Below the pieces are notes generated by a model. The model was not told the origin of the DNA. It did not search any database and was given only the letters and a program-made list of their open reading frames with translations. From NCBI RefSeq assembly GCF_019924045.1, contig NZ_JAHXBN010000010.1, forward strand, positions 1,042,424-1,106,423: 64,000 nt of DNA, read 5' to 3'. The position numbers were made by a program, and so were the translations under genes. Shown piece by piece: positions 1 to 8,312 of the stretch (its first letter is position 1; the number at the start of each line of letters is the position of its first letter). The stretch is from Dyadobacter fermentans (lineage in GTDB: Bacteria > Bacteroidota > Bacteroidia > Cytophagales > Spirosomataceae).

Positions 1-970
1 CAGCGACCTTCAGAAGAACTTCTTACCGATGAAAACCGAATTGCTGGGAAGCGGATATGTGGAAGCCGTGAGTAAAACGTCGAGTCCGATGACGGGCGTT
101 TACAATCAATGGGAAGGGTTTTCGTGGCCCGGAAAGGACCCGCAGAGCCAGCCTTTGTTTTCGGCATTGATGGTCGATCCCGCTTATTTCAAAGCCGCCG
201 GCCTCAAACTCAAAGAAGGCAGGTTTTTCGAGGAAAAAGTGTTGTCTGACAGCAATGCGATCGTTTTGAATGAAGCATCGGTGAAATTAATGGGTTTCAA
301 GAACCCGGTCGGTAGCCATGTGAAGTTCGGCGATGACGATATGACGGTAATAGGGGTAACCAAAAACGTGATCCAGCAAAATCCGTACGAAGAAGTGCAG
401 CCCGCAGTCATGCTTATGCGCCCCTATTTCACTTTTCAGGGGCTGATCCGCTTCAAGAGCGGGGCTGATGTAAGGAAAGCGCTCGCAGCCATTCAACCGG
501 TCATCGAGAAGTATAACCCGTCTTACCCGTTCGAATATCGTTTTGTGGATGACGAGTATGATCGGAAATTCCGTGGCGAGGACCAGATCGGCCAACTGGC
601 GGGGATTTTCGCCGGGCTGGCCATCCTGATCAGCTGCCTCGGACTTTTCGGATTGGCTTCATTTATGGCCGAGCGGCGGACGAAAGAGATCGGCGTGCGC
701 AAAGTACTCGGGGCTTCGATACCGCAGCTCTGGCTCCTGCTTTCGCGCGATTTTGTGTTCCTGGTGCTGATCAGTTGCGTGATCGCGTCGCCTTTGGCCT
801 ACTATTTCCTCCAAAACTGGCTTGCTAAATACAATTACCATATCAGCATCAGTCCGTTCGTGTTCGTTGGCGCAGGCGTAGCCGCGGTGCTCGTGACACT
901 CGCAACGATCAGTTTTCAGAGTATTAAGGCAGCATTGATGAATCCCGTTAAAAGCTTACGGACGGAGTGA
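1..970 (+). CDS. FtsX/MacB-type ABC permease, C-terminal part
   Basis: The frame is open from base 2, so the gene begins before the window and about 322 residues are visible. They match the second half of the large (about 800 aa) Bacteroidota permeases. A periplasmic MacB_PCD-like segment with a GVTKNV stretch comes first. Then come a membrane helix with the SCLGLFGLASF motif, the RTKEIGVRKVLGAS cytoplasmic coupling motif, two further helices, and the ending NPVKSLRTE. Permeases of this shape normally need a separate ATPase, and none is visible next to it. It is probably cotranscribed with the similar permease at 1128. A heptad repeat array starts three bases after the stop codon. Confidence 0.93.
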   Translation, partial: SDLQKNFLPMKTELLGSGYVEAVSKTSSPMTGVYNQWEGFSWPGKDPQSQPLFSALMVDPAYFKAAGLKLKEGRFFEEKVLSDSNAIVLNEASVKLMGFKNPVGSHVKFGDDDMTVIGVTKNVIQQNPYEEVQPAVMLMRPYFTFQGLIRFKSGADVRKALAAIQPVIEKYNPSYPFEYRFVDDEYDRKFRGEDQIGQLAGIFAGLAILISCLGLFGLASFMAERRTKEIGVRKVLGASIPQLWLLLSRDFVFLVLISCVIASPLAYYFLQNWLAKYNYHISISPFVFVGAGVAAVLVTLATISFQSIKAALMNPVKSLRTE

Positions 971-973
971 TTT

Positions 974-1112
974 GACCGTCGACGGCTGACGGTCGACCGC
1001 CGATGGGTGGGGGCTGTCGCTGACCATGGACGATGGACCATCGACCATGTGTCTCCTGGATGATGGATTTACAAAAAGAAATCGGCGGTCGGCGGTCTAT
1101 GGTCGGCGGTCA
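974..1112. repeat. Heptad (GAC/GTC) short tandem repeats between two permease genes
   Basis: Five 7-bp units beginning with GAC or GAT run from 974 to 1008. A second block of units (NNNNACC/ACG type, words such as ATGGACC) runs from about 1019 to 1053. Four units of the TCGGCGG type run from 1082 to 1109. The last block is the reverse complement of the first type, so the region can fold into an imperfect hairpin. It fills the gap between the permease stop at 970 and the next permease start at 1128. The same words occur at 3508-3640 and 37412-37439. Confidence 0.8.
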
Positions 1113-1127
1113 AAAAAAGCAACGCAC

Positions 1128-3497
1128 ATGATACGCAACTACTTCAAAATCGCATTAAGGAACTTGCTGAAAAGCAAGGGGTATTCCGCCATTAATATTG
1201 GCGGGCTTTCGGTAGGGATGGCCGTGGCAGTGCTGATCGGCCTCTGGATTTATGACGAGGTGTCGTTCGATCATTATCACCGGAATCATGGGCGCATCGG
1301 GCAGGTGTGGCAGTTTGTACAATTCGGGCCGGAGAAGTCGTCGTATAATGTGGTACCACTACCGCTGGCGGCCGATATGCGGGAGAAGTATCCCGACTTT
1401 GAGGAGATCAGTAAATCGGTTTACCGCGATATCATCATTTCCAATGGAGACAAGATGTTTTCCAAATCGGGGCAGTATGTGGAGCCTTCATTTACGAAAA
1501 TGATGTCGATCCGGATCCTGGCCGGCAGCGATAACCTGCGGGATGTGAACTCGATCCTGCTTTCGGAATCCTTTGCCCGGTCGCTTTTTGGCAATGCTAA
1601 TCCGGTTAACCGCATTGTAAAGCTCAACAGCACTCGTAATGTGAAGGTGGCAGGGGTATTTGAAGAAATTCCCAATAACAGCACATTCAGGGATACGAAG
1701 ATACTGGCGCCGTGGGGCCTTTATGCTGCCACCGATCCGTCGGTGAAGGGAGCGGAAAAGAATTGGGACGAAAACTCTTACCAGATATTTGTGCAGCTTC
1801 GCGAGGGAGCCGATTTTGCGAGGGTTTCTGCTAAAATCAAAGACTCGCGCATGAAACGGGAAAATCCGCCGGGGTATAAGCCGGAGTTTTTCCTGCATCC
1901 GATGGATAAATGGCACTTGTATTCGGATTTTCAGAACGGGGTAAATACGGGTGGGCTGGTCACGTTTGTATGGCTGTTCGGAACGATCGGTGCTTTTGTG
2001 CTCCTGCTGGCCTGTATCAATTTCATGAATCTGAGCACGGCCCGGTCCGAAAAACGTGCCAAAGAGGTGGGTATCCGCAAAGCGATCGGCTCGGTGCGGG
2101 CGCAGCTGGTGAGCCAGTTTTTCAGCGAATCGGTGTTGGTGGTGATCGTCGCATTTGTGTTGTCGCTGGTTTTGGTCGGACTTGCGCTGCCTGCCTTTAA
2201 TGAAGTAGCGGAGAAAAAGATCACTTTACCGCTGGCTAACCCGCTGTTCTGGGTTGCCGGGATCGTTTTTAGCTTACTCACAGCATTCATAGCCGGAAGC
2301 TATCCTGCATTGTACCTTTCCTCTTTCCAACCCTTAAAAGTGCTGAAAGGCACATTCAAAGCGGGCAGGTTCGCCGCATTGCCCCGGAAAGTGCTGGTGG
2401 TGATGCAGTTTACAGTGTCGGTGACGCTAATCATCGGCACGGTGGTTGTTTTCAGGCAAATACAGCATGCTAAAAACCGTCCGGTAGGTTACGACCGGCA
2501 GGGGCTGATAGAGGTGGCTATGACCACTCCGGCACTCTATGGGCATTATGATGCACTGAAGAACGATCTGATGAATACCGGTGTTGTGAGTGGCTATTCA
2601 CAATCATCGGGTTCGATGACGACACAGGCTGGCGGGATAACCAATTTGTCCTGGCCAGGCAAGGCGCCCGATGCGGTGCCGCTGCTGATGTCCAACAACA
2701 TTTCACACGATTATGGTAAGACGGCCGGATGGCAGTTAACTCAGGGTAGGGACTTTTCCCGCGCTTACCCGACGGATTCTACGGCGATGATTATCAATGA
2801 ATCGGCATTGAAGCTGATGGGCCTGGAAAAGCCGCTGGAATCGATCCTGAATTGGGGCGGAAAGGAGTTCAGAGTGATCGGCGTTGTGAAGGATATGGTG
2901 CGCGACTCGCCGTTCAATCAGAATAGCCCTGCGTTTTTTGTGGTTAATTATAAGAATACGAATGTGATCAATATCCGGCTCGCTCCTTCGGTCGGGGTAA
3001 GCGATGCACTGGAAAAAGTGGGCGCTGTTTTCCGTAAATATGACCCCGGCAGCCCATTCACCTATCAGTTCGTCGACGAGCGGTTTTCGAAAAAGTTTGC
3101 CGATGAAGAACGGATCGGGAAGCTGGCTTCCTTCTTTACGTTGCTGGCCATATTTATTTCCTGCCTGGGGCTTTTCGGACTGGCATCGTTTGTGGCAGAG
3201 CAGCGTACGAAGGAAATAGGGATTAGAAAGGTGCTCGGCGCGTCCATCGCCAACCTGTGGCAGTTGCTCTCCACTGATTTCATCATGCTGGTTATGTTAG
3301 CGTGCGTCATTTCGGGGCCCATCGCCTGGTATTTCATGAGTGGGTGGCTACAAAATTACTATTACCGCACCGGGCTATCCTGGTGGATTTTCGCGGGTAC
3401 GGGTTTCGGAGCGCTCCTGATTACATTGCTAACCGTCAGTTTCCAGGCCATCCGCGCCGCGCTGATCAATCCGGTCAGGAGTCTTAGGGCGGAGTGA
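1128..3497 (+). CDS. FtsX/MacB-type ABC permease (789 aa)
   Basis: Inner-membrane permease of the MacB/FtsX superfamily, in the long form with two FtsX units in one chain. An N-terminal helix (about residues 20-42) is followed by a large periplasmic MacB_PCD-like domain. Next is a helix pair around residue 290-330 with the KRAKEVGIRKAIGS coupling motif, then a second periplasmic domain. A final helix bundle starts near residue 677 with SCLGLFGLASF and RTKEIGIRKVLGAS, and the protein ends NPVRSLRAE. The frame is open upstream to 1026, but that extension is translated heptad repeat. The ATG at 1128, giving MIRNYFKIALRNL, matches the start of the paralogues at 5384 and 52703. The substrate is unknown and no ATPase gene is adjacent. 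Confidence 0.93.
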   Translation: MIRNYFKIALRNLLKSKGYSAINIGGLSVGMAVAVLIGLWIYDEVSFDHYHRNHGRIGQVWQFVQFGPEKSSYNVVPLPLAADMREKYPDFEEISKSVYRDIIISNGDKMFSKSGQYVEPSFTKMMSIRILAGSDNLRDVNSILLSESFARSLFGNANPVNRIVKLNSTRNVKVAGVFEEIPNNSTFRDTKILAPWGLYAATDPSVKGAEKNWDENSYQIFVQLREGADFARVSAKIKDSRMKRENPPGYKPEFFLHPMDKWHLYSDFQNGVNTGGLVTFVWLFGTIGAFVLLLACINFMNLSTARSEKRAKEVGIRKAIGSVRAQLVSQFFSESVLVVIVAFVLSLVLVGLALPAFNEVAEKKITLPLANPLFWVAGIVFSLLTAFIAGSYPALYLSSFQPLKVLKGTFKAGRFAALPRKVLVVMQFTVSVTLIIGTVVVFRQIQHAKNRPVGYDRQGLIEVAMTTPALYGHYDALKNDLMNTGVVSGYSQSSGSMTTQAGGITNLSWPGKAPDAVPLLMSNNISHDYGKTAGWQLTQGRDFSRAYPTDSTAMIINESALKLMGLEKPLESILNWGGKEFRVIGVVKDMVRDSPFNQNSPAFFVVNYKNTNVINIRLAPSVGVSDALEKVGAVFRKYDPGSPFTYQFVDERFSKKFADEERIGKLASFFTLLAIFISCLGLFGLASFVAEQRTKEIGIRKVLGASIANLWQLLSTDFIMLVMLACVISGPIAWYFMSGWLQNYYYRTGLSWWIFAGTGFGALLITLLTVSFQAIRAALINPVRSLRAE

Positions 3498-3507
3498 GGG
3501 GGGAGGG

Positions 3508-3640
3508 GACCGCTGACGGCCGACGGCCGACTGCTGACTGCCGACTGCCGACCATAGACCATAGACCATCGACCATAATTTTTTCTAAGATCATGGTCGA
3601 TGGTCTATCGTCGATGGTCGGCCGTCAGCGGTCGGCGGTC
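3508..3640. repeat. Inverted heptad array, ten GAC units facing seven GTC units
   Basis: Ten consecutive 7-bp units, each starting GAC, fill 3508-3577. The words go from GACCGCT and GACGGCC through GACTGCC to GACCATA. After a loop of about 14 bases rich in T, seven 7-bp units each ending GTC fill 3592-3640. The two arms are imperfect reverse complements, so transcripts could form a hairpin of about 50 bp. The array starts 11 bases after the permease stop codon and may act as its transcription terminator or 3' stabiliser. That role is inferred; the period and the inversion are read directly. Confidence 0.9.
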
Positions 3641-3732
3641 GGTATGCCTCCCCAACAATTCATTCTTCGGTAACAAATATTCCTCTGCACGTCCCTATCT
3701 TGCGGTAGGAAACTTTTATCGATCCGAATCAC

Positions 3733-5217
3733 TTGCGCAGAACCTTTACTCTTAGTGTTGTTGCCGCGTTTGCCATCATTTCAGGGCAGCTTTTTGCCCA
3801 GAAAAATAGCGTTGTGTCCAATCTCGAAGCGAGTGCGGAGGCGGGGGCATATCTGTCTTCCAATGGTGAAACGCCGTTCTGGCTTCGGACCAATCAATTC
3901 GGCGCCGTTCCCGACCGCGCTACGGCCGGTGTGTTGCAGGCGACTGCACGAAGGAATTATGTTTTCTACGACAGCCTTACCAATCGGCCGCGAAAATTCG
4001 ATTGGAGTGCCGGCGTAAGCACAGTATGGGTGTATAATAAAGCAAACAAGTTTGAATTCGTGCTTCCTGAGGCGCATGCAAGCGTGCGGTTCAAGCGCGT
4101 AGAGCTGTGGGCAGGGCGCAGGCGTGAGGTAATGGGGCTGGGGGATACCACGCTGTCGTCGGGCTTTTACGCGATGTCGGGGAATTCACTTCCTGTGCCC
4201 AAAGTGCAGATCGGGACGGTAGGCTTTTCGCCGCTGAAATTCACCGGGAACTTCGTGGCTGTCCATGCGGGGTTTGCACATGGGTGGTTTAATACAGACT
4301 ACATCCAGGGTGTGCGGTTGCATCAGAAGTTTTTGTATCTGAGGCTGGGTAAACACCAAAGCAAGTTTTACCTAGGCCTGAATCACAATGTCATGTGGGC
4401 GGGGCATTCGGACTATCTGAAACTTCACCCCGAGCTGGCGGTGAATGGCGAGCTGCCGTCGTCGTGGTCTATTTACCCGAATGTAGTGCTGGCATTTACT
4501 TCCAAAAACTGGTTTGAAAAAAATGGGTATGGCGCATTCGACAGCTATCGGGTTGGGAACCACCTGGGCAGTTACGACGTCGCTTTTGAGACGAAAATCG
4601 ATCGTTACCGGCTTTTTGTATACCACCAGCATCCTTTCGAGGATGTTTCGAGCATGCTTTTCAAGAACATCCCCGACGGGCTTTATGGCGTTAACCTGAA
4701 ACTGCTGCCGGGCCCGGGAAATGATGTGGCGCTTACGCATCTGACACTGGAATTCCTCACTACCAAAGACCAATCCGGCTCGGCATTTTACATTCCCGGA
4801 AGCAAATACCAGGGGGCCGACAATTATTTCAACCATACCCAGTATTCGGAAGGATGGTCGTACCAGGGCCGGACGGTGGGTACGCCGTTTATTATTCCCG
4901 GCAAGGATATGGATCAGTCGAAGCTCGGGAATTACCGGTATTTCCCCAACAACCGGGTGAATGTATATTACCTGGGTGCACAGGGGAGGGTAGGCCGTTC
5001 GCTGGCACTTACCTTGAAATTCTCTTACAGCAAAAATTTCGGAACACCGGGTGCCGACTTCGATCCGCCGAGGGGGCAGTTTTCATCGGTGTTGGGAGCA
5101 CAATATGCGGTTCCGGGTTTACAAAACACCAGCATTATCGTCCGGGTGGCTACGGATCAGGGCGATGTTTTTACCAGAAGGACCGGTGGCTACATCGGTA
5201 TCCGTAAGAGCTGGTAG
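3733..5217 (+). CDS. Capsule assembly Wzi-like outer-membrane protein
   Basis: A 494-residue protein with an N-terminal signal peptide (cleavage expected near FAQK, residues 21-24) and a beta-barrel composition rich in aromatic and glycine strands. It resembles the Wzi/capsule assembly family found in Bacteroidota. An early SNGETPFWLRTNQFG stretch is characteristic of that family. Wzi in enterobacteria is an outer-membrane lectin that anchors capsular polysaccharide. Here the role in surface polysaccharide is inferred from the family. The start used is TTG at 3733, because no ATG gives a signal peptide. It stands alone between two permease genes, and a hairpin follows at 5262. Confidence 0.8.
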   Translation: MRRTFTLSVVAAFAIISGQLFAQKNSVVSNLEASAEAGAYLSSNGETPFWLRTNQFGAVPDRATAGVLQATARRNYVFYDSLTNRPRKFDWSAGVSTVWVYNKANKFEFVLPEAHASVRFKRVELWAGRRREVMGLGDTTLSSGFYAMSGNSLPVPKVQIGTVGFSPLKFTGNFVAVHAGFAHGWFNTDYIQGVRLHQKFLYLRLGKHQSKFYLGLNHNVMWAGHSDYLKLHPELAVNGELPSSWSIYPNVVLAFTSKNWFEKNGYGAFDSYRVGNHLGSYDVAFETKIDRYRLFVYHQHPFEDVSSMLFKNIPDGLYGVNLKLLPGPGNDVALTHLTLEFLTTKDQSGSAFYIPGSKYQGADNYFNHTQYSEGWSYQGRTVGTPFIIPGKDMDQSKLGNYRYFPNNRVNVYYLGAQGRVGRSLALTLKFSYSKNFGTPGADFDPPRGQFSSVLGAQYAVPGLQNTSIIVRVATDQGDVFTRRTGGYIGIRKSW

Positions 5218-5261
5218 CGGCTTCCAGAAGGTATTTTTCCGCATTGTCCATCGGTGAACAA

Positions 5262-5292
5262 GATTGTCCGAATTCGGACAATCTTTCTTTGT
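5262..5292 (+). terminator. Perfect 22-bp palindrome followed by T-rich tract
   Basis: A perfect palindrome spans 5262-5283: 9-bp arms GATTGTCCG and CGGACAATC around AATT. It is followed by TTTCTTTG and more T. It lies about 45 bases after the Wzi-like stop codon, so a Rho-independent terminator is the simplest reading. It also sits just upstream of the promoter of the permease at 5384, so an operator role is possible. The GTCCG/CGGAC words recur upstream of the ATPase gene at 46728-46775. Confidence 0.65.
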
Positions 5293-5313
5293 TTTTGTAT
5301 ACTAATGTATTGA

Positions 5314-5347
5314 TTGTTAAAATGTTAGTTGCTCTGGCATAAATTTG
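5314..5347 (+). promoter_or_regulatory. Bacteroidota-type promoter of the permease at 5384
   Basis: A -7 element TAAATTTG (TAnnTTTG) lies at 5340-5347. A TTG at 5314-5316 could be the -33 element, with a long spacer of 23 bp. Transcription would start near 5354, giving a leader of about 30 bases to the ATG at 5384. This argues against the upstream in-frame TTG at 5345, which would lie inside the -7 element. Confidence 0.5.
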
Positions 5348-5383
5348 TTGCCGGGTGTTTTTAACCCTATTCAGAACAGCGGC

Positions 5384-7780
5384 ATGCTCAAAAATTACCT
5401 CAAAATCGCCCTCCGGAACATCTGGAAGAACAAGGTTTTTTCGGCTATTAATATCGTGGGTTTGGCCGTTGGAATGGCAGCCTGCATTGTGATCATGCTG
5501 TTCGTGTTTTACGAACGTAGTTTTGACCGGATGCATTCCGGAAATATCTACCGGCTGAATGAAGTACAGACATTCGATGGCATGACATCGCAGAATGTGG
5601 CGCTTTCCATGTACCCAATGGGGCCGACGTTAAAACAAGAATTTTCTGAAGTCAAAAGCTTTGTGCGAATTAATGGAACGGGCAAGATTCCAATGTTCTA
5701 TAAAGGCAAAAGGGTGGAGCTCGCGCAGTCTTTCCTGACAGACCCGGATTTTTTCACTATGTTCGATTTTCCACTCGAACAAGGCGACCGCAACCATGCG
5801 CTCGCCGATCCCAACTCAGTAGTACTCACGCGCAAGACCGCCACGAACCTTTTTGGCAACGAAGCTCCCATGGGGCGGAGTATCCATGTATACGCCAATG
5901 ATACACTGACCCTCAAAGTAACCGGGATCATGGCCGACGTGCCGGGCAACTCGCATTTGCAATTTGACGCATTGGTGTCGTTTAATACGATTGCCAAACC
6001 CGATTTTATGGAGAATTGGGGAAGTAACTGGCTCAATACCTATCTCCGGCTAGCCGACCGGACCGACGTGGCCGCTCTGGAGAAGAAATTTCCGGCCTAC
6101 CTGAAAAGACACATGAAAGATGAGCATTGGAAGCATTTCGAGCTTTTCTTGCAGCCGCTGACCGACATCCATGCGGGTTCGACGGATATTACCCATGACT
6201 ACGTCAATTTTCAGAAGTTCGATATCAGGTATACCTATGTTTTTTCGATCATAGCCGCGATTGTCCTGGTCATCGCGTGTGTGAATTTTATGAACCTCTC
6301 GACCGCCCGTTCGGCAGCGCGTGCCAAAGAAGTCGGAATCCGTAAATCGATCGGAGCGAGGCGTGCAGAACTTGCCAGGCAGTTTATCGGAGAATCGGTG
6401 CTGCTGGCGTTGCTTGCATTGGTGCTCGCGCTCGGGATGGTATGGCTGCTGATGCCGGCAGTGGCGAATTTTAGCCAGCGGCCCCTCCATTTCTCTTTTC
6501 TCGAAACTCCAGGGTTGTTGCCGTTACTATTGGCCGGTACGGTTTTGATCGGTGTGATCTCCGGTATTTACCCTGCCTTCTTCCTTTCAGCGTTCGAACC
6601 TGTGAAAGTGCTCAAAGGCGTCGTGCGTTCCGGTAAAAGCCGTTTCAGGAATGCACTGGTTGTAGCGCAATTTTCCAGTGCCGTTTTTCTGATCGTTGCT
6701 ACTGCTTTCGCCGCGCGGCAACTGAATTACATGGTTAACAAGGATCCGGGATTCGACAAGGAACAGGTGGTAATTATTCCGCTGGATTCGCGATCGGATA
6801 CCAAATATGACGCTTTGAAAGGAGAAATGCTCCGCAGTGCGTTCATTCATGGCGTCACGGGTTCGCAGCAGCGATTGGGTAACAACCTCCATCAAACGGC
6901 TATTCATTTTCAGGGAACGGGTCCCAAAAGAGAGCTTACGTCGTCGCAAATCATTGTCGATCCCGACTTTTTGAGTTTGTATAAAATTAAACTGATCGCA
7001 GGCCGTGATTTTACCGATAGCCCGGCCGATAATGCAAAAACCTATATCATCAATAAAGCGCTGGCGCAGGAACTCCTCAAAAATGAACCGCGTCTGACCC
7101 TGGAATCCTTGATCGGGAAACAGTTTGGTTTCTATGGGATGGACTCCCTCTCGCGTATTGTGGGTGTCGTGGAGGACTTTAACTTCAATTCACTTCATCA
7201 CAAGATCGAGCCCTTGTGCATTTTCAACCAGAAAGACTGGAATTATTCCGAAATATCGGTGCGTGTAAAGGGTAAGGATGTGCAGCAGGCTGTGGCAGCG
7301 ATGCAAGCGGCATGGAACAAAATACTCCCCGAAGAGCCATTTACCTACTCATTCCTCGACGAGCATTTCAACGAGATGTACCGTGCCGACAGCCAGGTGA
7401 GCGAGATCGTGGGCATACTGGCCGGGCTGGCAATTTTTATATCCTGCCTTGGGCTGTTCGGGCTGGCTTCTTATTCGGCGGAAAGGCGGATCAAGGAAAT
7501 AGGGGTGAGAAAAGTAATGGGTGCGTCGGTAGCGCGCATCGTTGCATTGTTGTCAAGGGATTTTCTCAAACTCGTGCTCGTAGCCATCCTGATCGCTACG
7601 CCGGTCGCCTGGTGGGCCGTGCGAACCTGGCTGAATGACTTTGCCTACCGCATCGATATCGAATGGTGGATGTTCCTGCTGGCAGGCGCGCTGGCAGTGC
7701 TTGTCGCATTGTTCACGATCAGCTTTCAGAGTATCAAGGCGGCGTTGATGAATCCTGTTAAAAGTCTTAGAGCGGAATAA
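5384..7780 (+). CDS. FtsX/MacB-type ABC permease (798 aa)
   Basis: Large inner-membrane permease with the same plan as the gene at 1128. The N-terminus is MLKNYLKIALRNIWKNKVFS with a first helix at about 20-42. A periplasmic domain follows. NFMNLSTARSAARAKEVGIR lies near residue 300, SCLGLFGLAS near 686, and RIKEIGVRKVMGAS directly after that. The end is NPVKSLRAE. The ATG at 5384 is chosen because it matches the conserved N-terminus and because a promoter lies just upstream. It probably works with an ATPase encoded elsewhere, and its substrate is not evident. A purine/pyrimidine inverted repeat starts two bases after the stop. Confidence 0.93.
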   Translation: MLKNYLKIALRNIWKNKVFSAINIVGLAVGMAACIVIMLFVFYERSFDRMHSGNIYRLNEVQTFDGMTSQNVALSMYPMGPTLKQEFSEVKSFVRINGTGKIPMFYKGKRVELAQSFLTDPDFFTMFDFPLEQGDRNHALADPNSVVLTRKTATNLFGNEAPMGRSIHVYANDTLTLKVTGIMADVPGNSHLQFDALVSFNTIAKPDFMENWGSNWLNTYLRLADRTDVAALEKKFPAYLKRHMKDEHWKHFELFLQPLTDIHAGSTDITHDYVNFQKFDIRYTYVFSIIAAIVLVIACVNFMNLSTARSAARAKEVGIRKSIGARRAELARQFIGESVLLALLALVLALGMVWLLMPAVANFSQRPLHFSFLETPGLLPLLLAGTVLIGVISGIYPAFFLSAFEPVKVLKGVVRSGKSRFRNALVVAQFSSAVFLIVATAFAARQLNYMVNKDPGFDKEQVVIIPLDSRSDTKYDALKGEMLRSAFIHGVTGSQQRLGNNLHQTAIHFQGTGPKRELTSSQIIVDPDFLSLYKIKLIAGRDFTDSPADNAKTYIINKALAQELLKNEPRLTLESLIGKQFGFYGMDSLSRIVGVVEDFNFNSLHHKIEPLCIFNQKDWNYSEISVRVKGKDVQQAVAAMQAAWNKILPEEPFTYSFLDEHFNEMYRADSQVSEIVGILAGLAIFISCLGLFGLASYSAERRIKEIGVRKVMGASVARIVALLSRDFLKLVLVAILIATPVAWWAVRTWLNDFAYRIDIEWWMFLLAGALAVLVALFTISFQSIKAALMNPVKSLRAE

Positions 7781-7781
7781 C

Positions 7782-7868
7782 GGAAGAATGGGAGGATGGA
7801 GGAAAGGGAGGAGGGAGTTTGGTTGTCATGCCCTTCCCTTTCTCCTTCCTCCATCCTCCTTCCTCCCC
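7782..7868. repeat. Purine arm / pyrimidine arm inverted repeat
   Basis: A G/A-only stretch with roughly 7-bp periodicity (7782-7817, units like GGAGGAT and GGAGGAA) faces a C/T-only stretch (about 7831-7867), with a 13-base loop between. The arms are imperfect reverse complements, so a long hairpin is expected in the permease transcript. Polypurine mirror-like tracts of this kind can also form triplex DNA. Related arrays lie at 37775, 55171-55366 and 57756-57860. Confidence 0.85.
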
Positions 7869-7911
7869 ATAAAAAGAGCACCAATGATTTGAATTTTAAC
7901 CAGATAATACC

Positions 7912-8199
7912 ATGAGCCACATTGCAATCCCTATCCCGCCGCTTCAAGGTAAGCAGGAGATCAAAGTTGAGGTAACGATCAACGGAATCAAGCAGAACCT
8001 GTTTTACAGGGTCGAGCTGTTTTACTGGGAAGATTGTACCAATCCGGTAGCGCACCGTGCCGATTGTATCAGCGAAATGCTGGCGCATCACGATCCGGAA
8101 TGGACCGTCTATTATATCGGCGCACCTAATGACGAGTTTGTGCCCATCACATTTGTCAAAAAAGAGAGCAGGAACCTGTTACGAGAGGCCATAGCCTGA
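7912..8199 (+). CDS. Small conserved-looking protein of unknown function (95 aa)
   Basis: I do not recognise a family. The 95-residue product starts MSHIAIPIPPLQGKQEIKVE and has no signal peptide or membrane helix. It contains two cysteines (in WEDCTNP and RADCISE) and a WTVYYIGAP strand-like segment. The composition is that of a small soluble alpha/beta protein. It is flanked by a repeat hairpin upstream and by the promoter region of the AztD-like gene downstream, so it is probably a single-gene transcript. Confidence 0.7.
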   Translation: MSHIAIPIPPLQGKQEIKVEVTINGIKQNLFYRVELFYWEDCTNPVAHRADCISEMLAHHDPEWTVYYIGAPNDEFVPITFVKKESRNLLREAIA

Positions 8200-8242
8200 T
8201 AGGGGATTCAGGGGGCTCTTTAATTCTTTTTTAATCTTTATG

Positions 8243-8297
8243 TGCAACATTGTTGCATTTGTGGTTTTTCTAAAACTACATTTGCATCATTGTTGCA
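8243..8297 (+). promoter_or_regulatory. Two Fur-family-type 7-1-7 operator boxes
   Basis: Box 1 at 8243-8257 reads TGCAACA-T-TGTTGCA, a perfect 7-1-7 inverted repeat. Box 2 at 8283-8297 reads TGCATCA-T-TGTTGCA, with one imperfect pair. Their starts are 40 bp apart. Box 1 covers the -33 position and box 2 overlaps the end of the -7 element and the expected start site, which suits repression. The 7-1-7 layout is that of Fur/Zur/PerR sites. Zur is the preferred guess because the downstream product resembles the zinc chaperone AztD. Confidence 0.7.
8253..8284 (+). promoter_or_regulatory. Promoter of the AztD-like gene
   Basis: TACATTTG at 8277-8284 is an exact TAnnTTTG -7 element. TTG at 8253-8255 lies 21 bp upstream as -33. 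Transcription would start around 8291, inside the second operator box, with a leader of about 22 bases to the ATG at 8313. Confidence 0.7.
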
Positions 8298-8312
8298 TGT
8301 AAAGATTTTTTT

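Noticed and set aside
1026..1127. N-terminal extension of the permease gene from the ATG at 1026.
   Set aside because: The 34 residues are translated heptad repeat, and the ATG at 1128 matches the N-termini of the other permeases.
5262..5292. The palindrome solely as an operator.
   Set aside because: A T-rich tract directly follows and a gene ends just before it, so a terminator is more likely; the operator reading is kept only as a finding.
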